Assembly: GCF_000981035.1 (NCBI RefSeq)
Contig: NZ_LAYJ01000088.1
Span: forward strand, 157,107-221,106
Length of the DNA: 64,000 bases
Source: Christensenella hongkongensis
Lineage (GTDB): Bacteria; Bacillota; Clostridia; Christensenellales; Christensenellaceae
Reading direction: 5' to 3'
Of this stretch, positions 26,301-32,452 are shown piece by piece. The position numbers and the translations under genes were made by a program. The stretch's first letter is position 1; each line of letters starts with the position of its first letter. The notes beneath the pieces were generated by a model. That model saw only the letters and a program-made list of their open reading frames with translations, was not told where the DNA came from and did not search any database.

Positions 26301-26854
26301 TATTTGGAGATTATGCACCAAATGCAATGCTTGCGGATTTGAACGATACGGTCACAGACCAGCCGGCTTACGCTGAGTCGCTCCTTCAAAATGGCAAGGT
26401 GCTTTCTTCGCTCAGCACAACCGCACAAATCGAAGAATTCAGCTTCGATCTTATCAATGCGGTAGTCCTTTTGCTGATCGTTATGGCCGGAGGACTGGCT
26501 TTTGTCGTACTGTTCACTTTGTCAAACACCAATATTTCCGAACGGATCAGGGAGCTTGCGACAATCAAGGTTCTGGGATTTTACGACCGGGAGGTACACC
26601 AGTATGTCAATAAAGAGACGCTCATCCTGACCTTGATCGGGATTGTGGTCGGCCTGCCGGTTGGAAGGGTGCTCAGCGGATTTTTAACGTCGGCGCTTAA
26701 TATGCCCTCCCTTTATTTTGAAGTGAACGTCGAACCGTTCAGCTATATCATTTCAGCGGTCATATCCTTCTGTTTTGCGCTGATTGTCAACCTGATGACA
26801 AACCGTACGCTGAATCGCATCGATATGGTCGAAGCGCTCAAAAGCATCGAATAA
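23381..26854 (+). CDS. Large FtsX-domain ABC permease with coiled-coil stalk
   Basis: A 1157-aa permease. TM1 lies near residues 15-40 (FFAILIITALGMAMLTGLY), followed by an extracytoplasmic MacB-like domain. Next is a long heptad-rich, Glu/Lys/Gln/Ala-rich coiled coil (about residues 285-400 and 500-610, with LSDGEKELAEQEKN-type repeats). Then come an FtsX domain (three TMs with VEEERGLIGTYKALGF), a second extracellular domain and a second FtsX domain (ERIRELATIKVLGF). This layout is the YhgE/EssA-like 'stalked' FtsX permease of Firmicutes, probably spanning the wall. ATG 23381 is preferred; GTG 23369 would overlap the ATPase gene. Confidence 0.93.
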   Translation: MKKASLKDIWRSVRNGKKRFFAILIITALGMAMLTGLYAACQDMYYSADRFFEEQNLFDVQILSTLGLTGDDLDVLSQVEGVENADGVYSEEVFTEINGTRYTADMTTLSSKGLNRPYILSGALPQNPDEIAVPQSYLDESGKSVGDTLSIQEEEDGEETDEEDTSDSDLDIDVELEEETATFPVTTYTITGVVIDATNITNEENEGFRTSSGSDFTFFVAAEAVNSDVYTAVYVSLTDTGDINSFSDEYESTVDAFVGNIEANIKQQREQARYDAVVGEATEKLEDARQTMDEKFADADRQLAEGEQELSDGRAELSDGEKELAEQEKNAKEQFEKARNEIQDGKNELAEKRQQAESEFAGAQQQIDSAQTQLDESRVQIEAGLAQVKGTLAGAWPETEWNALVDAAGALAAAGSSDEDIARGTATQSNALYSALAAVTGSLSAGLQQQLGQLQAYLDALNQNPSASAEEKETVATSIKQLEEKKQQLDALPSSCVQLALGMGKINGGQAALDTEKAVFEQKKAEAIQQMDDAAAQLTDGEEKLNAEEEKAWAQIAQARQDIADGKNELTEGEEELNKNKDEYLEKKAEAEQKLADGYDELSDIDMTKWYVQDRTSLESYSSLKSDMSSIEAVGTAFPIVFLLVAILISLTTMTRMVEEERGLIGTYKALGFRNADISKKYLVFAFAACLLGGLLGDILGFIFMPKLISYIFDSLYILPEFYLQFDLLYGIGGIALFMAGIVGATAIACRSELQHMPAALMRPKAPRAGARVFLERIPIIWNRMKFLSKVTVRNLFRYKKRFFMTIIGIAGCTALVLCGFAIRDSVNSLTPKQYDNIYQYDLMVVADDKDYGELSQELSGQGALANHMDVRLTTVGLINSSENSENVQLMVVPDDASLDGYINILDLSGNKISLGEKDVLVTRSAANTLGLKEGDTIELEDSDLERRETVLTGVVQNYLGNTVYMKQALYDELFGDYAPNAMLADLNDTVTDQPAYAESLLQNGKVLSSLSTTAQIEEFSFDLINAVVLLLIVMAGGLAFVVLFTLSNTNISERIRELATIKVLGFYDREVHQYVNKETLILTLIGIVVGLPVGRVLSGFLTSALNMPSLYFEVNVEPFSYIISAVISFCFALIVNLMTNRTLNRIDMVEALKSIE

Positions 26855-26890
26855 AAAGCAGTGCGCACTGCATTTCCTTACCTGCTTTTT
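26853..26890 (+). terminator. Terminator of the ABC exporter operon
   Basis: AAAAAGCAG (26853-26861) pairs with CTGCTTTTT (26882-26890); a perfect palindrome GCAGTGCGCACTGC (26858-26871) gives an alternative stem. Confidence 0.75.
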
Positions 26891-26899
26891 ACGCGTCTT

Positions 26900-27079
26900 T
26901 TACCGTTTTTTGATAGAAGGCCCATGCCCGGGCGTGGTATTCTGGTACCAGAAAGAAAGCCGCGGATCTTTTACAAATGAATACTGGTTCTGATCAGGAA
27001 AACAGGCAGGACAGCCTTTATGGGCTTTGCATACAAATAAGCAGGCCGGACCAAAACGCCGGTACTGTTTCATACTCAT
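26900..27079 (-). CDS. Possible small Cys-rich protein, unrecognised
   Basis: A 59-codon frame starting MSMKQYRRFGPACLFVCKAH, with four Cys and a Pro/Arg-rich, aromatic C-terminus (FWYQNTTPGHGP). Cysteines in ACLFVC and CPAC could bind a metal. The longer in-frame ATG at 27118 lies in the loop of a terminator hairpin and is unlikely. The only Shine-Dalgarno-like bases are weak. No family is recognised; it could be a chance frame. Confidence 0.3.
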   Translation of the reverse strand: MSMKQYRRFGPACLFVCKAHKGCPACFPDQNQYSFVKDPRLSFWYQNTTPGHGPSIKKR

Positions 27080-27099
27080 CTTTGTATCATTCAAAAACC

Positions 27100-27138
27100 A
27101 AAACGGATAAGGGCGCATGAAGCGCCCTTATCCGTTTT
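27100..27138. terminator. Strong hairpin upstream of the small Cys-rich frame
   Basis: A perfect 17-bp stem (AAAACGGATAAGGGCGC and its complement) with a five-base loop, flanked by A and T runs. Confidence 0.85.
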
Positions 27139-27171
27139 TACCTTTACCCGCAGTCATACTGATTAATACAA

Positions 27172-27205
27172 AAAGCCCACACAGAATAAAATCCGCATGG
27201 GCTTT
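27172..27205 (-). terminator. serS terminator
   Basis: AAAGCCCA and TGGGCTTT form a stem around an 18-base loop; T-rich on the minus strand after it. Confidence 0.65.
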
Positions 27206-27222
27206 CAATAATACAATACTTT

Positions 27223-28497
27223 TTATTGGATCCCGCGTATGGACTCCCTGCCGATATACGGGCGCAGGATTTCCGGCACCTTGATGCTGCCGTCCGCCTG
27301 CTGGTAATTCTCCATGATCGCGGCGACCGTACGCCCCACCGCAAGCCCACTGCCGTTTAAGGTATGCACATATTTCAGCGAGCCGTCCTTATCGCGGAAC
27401 CGGATACCCGCGCGGCGCGCCTGGAAATCCTCAAAATTTGAGCACGAGGAGATTTCCACATACCTTCCGTAGCTTGGCATCCAAACCTCGATGTCGTATG
27501 TTTTCGCAGACGAAAAGCCAAGGTCTCCCCCGCACAAAAGCACCACGCGGTATGGAATCTGTAAAAGCTGCAAAATGCTCTCCGCATTTTCCACAAGCTT
27601 TTCCAGCTCGTCGTAAGAATCCTCCGGGCGTGTGAATTTCACAAGCTCTACTTTATTGAACTGGTGCAGGCGAATAAGCCCCTTGGTGTCCCTGCCCGCG
27701 CTGCCGGCTTCTGCGCGGAAGCACGGCGTATACGCACAACGGTAGAGCGGAAGGTCTTCCCCGTTCAGAATCTGCTCGCGGTACATATTGGTCACCGGCA
27801 CCTCTGCAGTCGGAATCAGGTAAAGGTCCGTATCCTCGATATGGTACATATCCTCCGCAAATTTTGGCAGCTGGCCCGTACCCTCCATGGACTTCTGGTT
27901 TGCCACAAACGGCGGGATAACCTCCGTATACCCGTTCTGCTCGGTATGCGTGTTGAGCATAAAGTTCATCACCGAACGCTCCAGCCTCGCGCCCAGCCCT
28001 TTATAGAACACAAACCGGCTGCCCGCCACCTTTGCGCCCAGCTCCGGATCAATAATATCAAGGTCATTCCCCAGATCCCAGTGCGCTTTCGGCTCAAAAT
28101 CAAACTTTGTCGGCTCCCTGAATTTGCGTATCTCTACATTGTCGCAGTCGTCGTTGCCCGCCGGGACGCTCGCATCCGGCCTGTTCGGGATGCCCATCAT
28201 GGATTTTTCGAGCCGCGCGGTCATAATCTGGAGCTCCGCGTCATAGTCCTTGATCTGCGAGGCAAGCTCCTTCATTTCCATCATGATAGAGGATACGTCC
28301 TCCCCTTTTTTCTTCATGGAGGGTATCTCTTTGGATATCTTGTTTCGCTTTGCCTTTAATTCCTCCACCTTTGTCATCATGGCGCGGCGTTCCTCGTCGA
28401 GCTTCATAACCGCTTCCAGAGGAATTTCCTTTCCCCGCTTTTTGAGCGCGTCCGCGATCGTTTTGAAATTGTCGCGCAATACTCTTAAATCCAGCAT
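27223..28497 (-). CDS. serS: Seryl-tRNA synthetase
   Basis: A 424-aa class II synthetase that charges tRNA-Ser and tRNA-Sec. The N-terminal long antiparallel coiled coil (residues about 25-110, rich in Glu and Lys) contacts the tRNA arm. Catalytic motif 2 is [23 protein letters not shown]-like (only part quoted: [11 protein letters not shown]) and motif 3 is [20 protein letters not shown]. The family signature [18 protein letters not shown] is present. ATG 28497 has GGGAG upstream; the earlier in-frame ATG does not. It lies 48 bases downstream of argS on the same strand, probably co-transcribed. Confidence 0.98.
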   Translation of the reverse strand: MLDLRVLRDNFKTIADALKKRGKEIPLEAVMKLDEERRAMMTKVEELKAKRNKISKEIPSMKKKGEDVSSIMMEMKELASQIKDYDAELQIMTARLEKSMMGIPNRPDASVPAGNDDCDNVEIRKFREPTKFDFEPKAHWDLGNDLDIIDPELGAKVAGSRFVFYKGLGARLERSVMNFMLNTHTEQNGYTEVIPPFVANQKSMEGTGQLPKFAEDMYHIEDTDLYLIPTAEVPVTNMYREQILNGEDLPLYRCAYTPCFRAEAGSAGRDTKGLIRLHQFNKVELVKFTRPEDSYDELEKLVENAESILQLLQIPYRVVLLCGGDLGFSSAKTYDIEVWMPSYGRYVEISSCSNFEDFQARRAGIRFRDKDGSLKYVHTLNGSGLAVGRTVAAIMENYQQADGSIKVPEILRPYIGRESIRGIQ

Positions 28498-28545
28498 TCT
28501 ATCTACTCCCTTTGGCAATAATATACATCTTGTCGGTTCTCTTTT

Positions 28546-30237
28546 TTACATCTTGTCCGGCGCTTTGATACCAAGCAGCGCAAGCCCTGTTTTGAGCGTA
28601 TCCTTCACAGCCTGTGCAAGCGCGATGCGCGCGTTGGTCTGCGGGATATTTTCATCAATGATCCTGTATTCATAATAATACTTGTTAAACGCCTGTGCAA
28701 GCTCCACCAGGTGGCGCGTCACATAAAACGGCTCACACTTCTCACTCGCCAAAACCACAGTCTGCGGGAAAGACGCAAGCAATTTTTCCACTGCCATTGC
28801 CTCGTCGTTCGCAAGCACCGAAACGTCCATTCCCTCGCCGTTCTTCTTATGCCGCGCGATGACGCTCGAGCAGCGCGTGTGCGTATACTGCACATACGGC
28901 CCTGTTTCCCCGTCAAAATTCAGCACGCGGTCAAAGGAAAACGTAATGTCTTTGATGCGGCTTTGGGACAGCGTAGAGAAAATGACCGCTCCAATACCGA
29001 TATCGCTTGCGATTTGCTCTTTGTTTTCCAATCCCGGATTCTTTTCCTCTATCACCGATAATGTTTTTTCCACTGACTTTTTGAGGACGTCCTCCAAAAG
29101 GACGATCTTCCCCTGCCGCGTAGACATCGTCCCGTCTTCGAGCGACACCATGCCAAACGCCACGTGTTCGCAATCGTCCGCCCATTCATGCCCCATTTTT
29201 TTGAGCACCGCAAACAGCTGCTTGAAGTGCAGGTTCTGCTGATACGCAACCACATACAGGGATTTTGAAAAATCGTAGGTCTTTTTACGGTATTCCGCCG
29301 CCGCAAGGTCACGCGTCGCGTACAACGTTGTTCCATCCGATTTTAATATAATCGCCGGCGGCAGCTCCTCTTCATCGAGGCGCACTACAAAAGCCCCTTC
29401 GCTTTCCACCAGCAGATTTTTCTCCCGCAGCTCGCTGAGCACCGCCGGAATTTTATCGTTGTAGAAGCTCTCGCCCGCGAAGCTGTCAAACTGCACGTCC
29501 AAAAGCGAATACACACGTTTTGCCTCCCGGAGCGTAAGCTCTTTGAACCAGCCGAAGATACGCATTGCCTCTTCGTCCCCGTCCTCGATCTTCTTAAACC
29601 ACGCGCGCCCTTCGTCGTTGAGGCTGTCGTCCTTCTCCGCCTCCTCATGGAAGCGCACATATAATTTGAGCATCGCGGTCACGGAATCGCGGTTGATCTC
29701 GTCGTCGTCGCCCCATTTTTTATAGGCTGCAATCAGCTTTCCAAACTGTGTTCCCCAGTCTCCAAGGTGGTTTACGCCCACAACGTTGTAGCCCAGGTAT
29801 TTGTGGATTTTATAAAGGGCGCTGCCGATTGCCGTACTGGAAAGATGTCCGATATGGAACGGCTTTGCAATATTTACGGAAGAATAATCGATCACGACCG
29901 TCTTACCCTCGCCGATCTGCGAGCTGCCCCAGCGCTCGCCTGCCTCCGCAAGCTCTGCGAGCACAGACCGCGCGTATAACTCCTTGTCGTAAAAAAAGTT
30001 AAGGTACCCGCCCGTTACCTCGACGCTTGCAACAAAATCGGGTTTTTCAATTTTTTCAGATAATTCCTGCGCGATTGCCGGAGGCGCTTTCCTCAGAACC
30101 TTTGCAAGCTGAAAGCATGGCAATGCAGCATCGCCCAATTTGGGATCGGGCGGCGTTTCCAGCATTTGCGATACCTCGTCGGACGTAAGCCCCGCGTGTT
30201 TTGCGATTTCCTCCGCCAGTGCGGTTTTCAGATCCAT
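28546..30237 (-). CDS. argS: Arginyl-tRNA synthetase
   Basis: A 563-aa class I synthetase. The N-terminal Add1 domain (MDLKTALAEEIAKHAGL) recognises the tRNA D-loop. The HIGH motif is NIAKPFHIGHLSSTAIGSA, near residue 120. The second ATP motif is the KMSKS-degenerate MSTRQGKIVLLEDVL, as usual in many ArgRS. The anticodon-binding DALR domain at the C-terminus ends LALLGIKAPDKM, the standard family ending. GGAGG precedes ATG 30237. It is upstream of serS on the same strand and divergent from the apbE operon. Confidence 0.98.
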   Translation of the reverse strand: MDLKTALAEEIAKHAGLTSDEVSQMLETPPDPKLGDAALPCFQLAKVLRKAPPAIAQELSEKIEKPDFVASVEVTGGYLNFFYDKELYARSVLAELAEAGERWGSSQIGEGKTVVIDYSSVNIAKPFHIGHLSSTAIGSALYKIHKYLGYNVVGVNHLGDWGTQFGKLIAAYKKWGDDDEINRDSVTAMLKLYVRFHEEAEKDDSLNDEGRAWFKKIEDGDEEAMRIFGWFKELTLREAKRVYSLLDVQFDSFAGESFYNDKIPAVLSELREKNLLVESEGAFVVRLDEEELPPAIILKSDGTTLYATRDLAAAEYRKKTYDFSKSLYVVAYQQNLHFKQLFAVLKKMGHEWADDCEHVAFGMVSLEDGTMSTRQGKIVLLEDVLKKSVEKTLSVIEEKNPGLENKEQIASDIGIGAVIFSTLSQSRIKDITFSFDRVLNFDGETGPYVQYTHTRCSSVIARHKKNGEGMDVSVLANDEAMAVEKLLASFPQTVVLASEKCEPFYVTRHLVELAQAFNKYYYEYRIIDENIPQTNARIALAQAVKDTLKTGLALLGIKAPDKM

Positions 30238-30327
30238 TCTTTTTCCTCCGTGCCGCGTGTTTTTTCTGGTTTACAGTAACACTTAATATATCACAAATCT
30301 TCGGTTTTATCAACGCATTTTGTGTGG

Positions 30328-30333
30328 TATAAT
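30328..30333 (+). promoter_or_regulatory. Extended -10 promoter of the apbE operon
   Basis: TGG-TATAAT (TGnTATAAT type) with a weak -35. Transcription would begin within or just before the nested stem that follows. Confidence 0.5.
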
Positions 30334-30370
30334 CTACCCTAGGGCGGCGGGAGCCGAACCCTGAGCGTAG
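30334..30370 (+). ncRNA. Compact structured leader of the apbE operon
   Basis: Nested pairs are evident: CTAC (30334-30337) with GTAG (30367-30370), AGGG (30341-30344) with CCCT (30359-30362), and GGC (30346-30348) with GCC (30353-30355) around a GGGA loop. The resulting 37-base stem has small purine-rich internal loops. It could be a riboswitch (the Na+-I/DUF1646 class is worth testing) or simply a 5' stabilising hairpin; I cannot identify it. Confidence 0.4.
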
Positions 30371-30403
30371 AAAAGCGGAAATGAAATCTTATGGAGGAAC
30401 AAA

Positions 30404-30487
30404 ATGAAATTAGGATTCAAGCGGCTGTTATTCCTGGTGCCTTTCATCGTATTTGCAGTTGTGCTTCTGGTGCTCAGTAACAGATGA
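30404..30487 (+). CDS. 27-aa membrane microprotein, first gene of the apbE operon
   Basis: A short frame with a perfect GGAGGA site (30393-30398). It encodes a Lys/Arg-containing N-terminus (MKLGFKRLL) followed by a single hydrophobic helix (FLVPFIVFAVVLLVLSNR). Its TGA overlaps the apbE ATG by four bases (ATGA), giving translational coupling. It may be a genuine TM microprotein or a leader peptide that sets apbE translation. No family is recognised. Confidence 0.6.
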   Translation: MKLGFKRLLFLVPFIVFAVVLLVLSNR

Positions 30488-31494
30488 AACGCTTTATCCC
30501 CGTGTTGCTTGTCATTTTATCATCCATCCTCCTGTTTTCATGCGCGGCACAGCTTCAAACAAACGAATCCTTCGCAATGGATACTGTAATCCGGCAAACG
30601 GTTTACGCTTCCGACGCTGATGTTATCATCCAAAATAACGACATACTACGTGAGATTGAAAACGAGATGTCCAAAACCATCAATACGAGCGACGTCGGAA
30701 AACTCAACGCCTCTCAGGGACAGACCGTCCAGATTTCATCCGATACAGTACAGGTCCTCATGGCGTCCCTTGCAGAGGCGGAAAAGACGGACGGCGCGTT
30801 CAATCCCGCACTCGGCGACGTCATAACCGCATGGGGGTTTGGAACGGACAGTGTCCGTGTCCCGGATGACCAGGAACTTACCGCGCTTCTTGCGGCTACG
30901 GATTACCGGAAGGTCACTGTCGAACCGGCGGACAATACCGCAAACACCGGCGGCATGCAGATCGACCTTGGCGGCGCAGTAAAGGGCTATGCGCTTGACC
31001 GTATTGCCGAAAACCTGCAACAGAACAACATTGAATCTGCCGTTATTTCGCTTGGCGGGAGCATTTATGCGAAAGGAACAAAGCCGGACGGCAGCAGCTA
31101 CAAGATTGGCATACGCGATCCTTATAGCGGCGAAAACGACTATATGGGCACCATCCTTCTTGAGGGCAAATTTGTATCAACCTCAGGTATTTACGAACGT
31201 GGATTTGAAAAAGACGGAGTTTGGTATCACCATATCATCGATCCAAAAACCGGATATCCGGCGGATAATGGAATTGAATCCGTCACTGTGGTTGCAGACA
31301 GCGGCATCCTCTCGGATATTTATTCCACTGCCCTTTTTGTTATGGGTGTGGAAACAGGGATTGAATTTGCGCAGCAAAACGGCCTTGACGTACTGTACCT
31401 GACCAAAAACAAAGAGATTGTCACAACGGACGGCTTCCGGGAAAAATACGATTTTAAAGTAAAAAACACCAACTACAGGGAACAGGCGGCCTGA
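30484..31494 (+). CDS. apbE: ApbE-type FAD:protein FMN transferase (lipoprotein)
   Basis: A 336-aa exported flavin transferase. The lipoprotein signal ends ILLFSC (Cys at residue 19). The ApbE domain has QIDLGGAVKGYALDRI (FAD-binding DLGG..KGYA), VISLGGSIYAKG, STSGIYERGF, and HHIIDPKTGYP followed by SDIYSTALFVMG. It moves FMN from FAD onto Thr/Ser of extracytoplasmic flavoproteins in electron-transfer complexes such as Rnf, Nqr or PplA-type systems. No flavinylated target with a S/TGAS/T motif is visible in this window. It is coupled to the 27-aa frame before it and overlaps the NusG-II gene by one base. Confidence 0.95.
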   Translation: MKRFIPVLLVILSSILLFSCAAQLQTNESFAMDTVIRQTVYASDADVIIQNNDILREIENEMSKTINTSDVGKLNASQGQTVQISSDTVQVLMASLAEAEKTDGAFNPALGDVITAWGFGTDSVRVPDDQELTALLAATDYRKVTVEPADNTANTGGMQIDLGGAVKGYALDRIAENLQQNNIESAVISLGGSIYAKGTKPDGSSYKIGIRDPYSGENDYMGTILLEGKFVSTSGIYERGFEKDGVWYHHIIDPKTGYPADNGIESVTVVADSGILSDIYSTALFVMGVETGIEFAQQNGLDVLYLTKNKEIVTTDGFREKYDFKVKNTNYREQAA

Positions 31495-31862
31495 TGCAAA
31501 AAAAACTGATCCAAAAAAGCGATATTATCTTTACCGTCGTTATTGTGGCGGCGGTTCTTTTGATATGGTTTTTTATGCTTCCCACCGGGAAAGGCCATGA
31601 TGTGGAAATTCGGCGGAACGGCGAGTTGATCGCCACCCTTCCGCTCACAGAAGATACTACATATGAAGTCAGTGGAGAATATAAAAACGTCTTTGAAATC
31701 AAAAACGGCGAGGTGCGTATCATTGAAACGGATTGCCCCAACCACCAGTGCGAAAAGGCCGGCAGCATCTCGCATACGGGACAAAGCATCGTGTGCGCGC
31801 CAAACGGCGTGAGCGCAACGATCACCGGAGGGGAGGCGGATATCGATGCAGTTACAGGATAA
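31494..31862 (+). CDS. NusG domain II-containing membrane-anchored protein
   Basis: A 122-aa protein with one N-terminal TM (IIFTVVIVAAVLLIWFFML) and an extracytoplasmic NusG-II-like beta domain (VEIRRNGELIATLPL, then IIETDCPNHQCEKAG..IVCAPNGVSATI). Three Cys in DCPNHQC..VC are conserved in this family. Such genes travel with apbE and the Gx transporter in Firmicutes, and are thought to belong to extracytoplasmic flavin electron transfer; the molecular role is unknown. Its ATG shares the last base of the apbE stop (TGATG). Confidence 0.9.
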   Translation: MQKKLIQKSDIIFTVVIVAAVLLIWFFMLPTGKGHDVEIRRNGELIATLPLTEDTTYEVSGEYKNVFEIKNGEVRIIETDCPNHQCEKAGSISHTGQSIVCAPNGVSATITGGEADIDAVTG

Positions 31863-32367
31863 CCGGTCCGCTACCTCAAAATTTGTGCTTTCCGCTGTAT
31901 TGTGCGGAATCGCCCTTGCGTTGTCTTTGATTGACGCTGCGGTTTCTTCACTGCTTCCGCTGCCCGGCTTTAAGCTTGGGCTGGCAAACGTGGTATCCCT
32001 GTTTGCCCTCATCTACCTTGGCGGGGGGTATGCGACGCTGATCTGTGTGGTGCGCTGCCTGCTTACCGCGCTCCTTTCCGGCAATATTACAATGCTGTTT
32101 TTTTCGCTCGGGGGAGGCCTTGTATCGCTGCTTGTGATGTTCCTGTTTTTAAAACGTTTATCCCTGATTAAGGTAAGCGTACTGGGCGGCATCACGCACA
32201 ACCTGATGCAGCTCCTTGCCGCGGCGCTTTTGACAGCGACGCCGCAGGTATCCTATTACCTGCCTTTCCTGTTGCTCACCGGCGCTGTATGCGGATTTTT
32301 TATTGGCATCCTCACAAGCCTTGTCCTGAATAGAGTCAAATCCCCTTACGGATCAGGCACGAAATAA
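31846..32367 (+). CDS. Gx transporter family protein (heptaprenyl diphosphate synthase component I-like)
   Basis: A 173-aa membrane protein with about five TMs (FVLSAVLCGIALALSLIDAA, GLANVVSLFALIYLGGGYAT, LTGAVCGFFIGILTSLVL). It belongs to the family often named heptaprenyl diphosphate synthase component I, now regarded as an S-component-like transporter. Companion genes apbE and NusG-II suggest it supplies a flavin or quinone-type cofactor to extracytoplasmic redox enzymes. It starts inside the previous gene (17-base overlap), confirming one operon. Confidence 0.9.
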   Translation: MQLQDNRSATSKFVLSAVLCGIALALSLIDAAVSSLLPLPGFKLGLANVVSLFALIYLGGGYATLICVVRCLLTALLSGNITMLFFSLGGGLVSLLVMFLFLKRLSLIKVSVLGGITHNLMQLLAAALLTATPQVSYYLPFLLLTGAVCGFFIGILTSLVLNRVKSPYGSGTK

Positions 32368-32414
32368 TTTTTATTAATTCTACGAAATTTACCCCGTTTT
32401 GCCACCCGGTATCG

Positions 32415-32420
32415 TATAAT
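32415..32420 (+). promoter_or_regulatory. -10 element before the protease-pseudokinase gene
   Basis: TATAAT at 32415-32420; no convincing -35 hexamer at the usual distance. Confidence 0.35.
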
Positions 32421-32452
32421 AAAGGTAATAAATATTTAGGGTGGGCTTTCGT

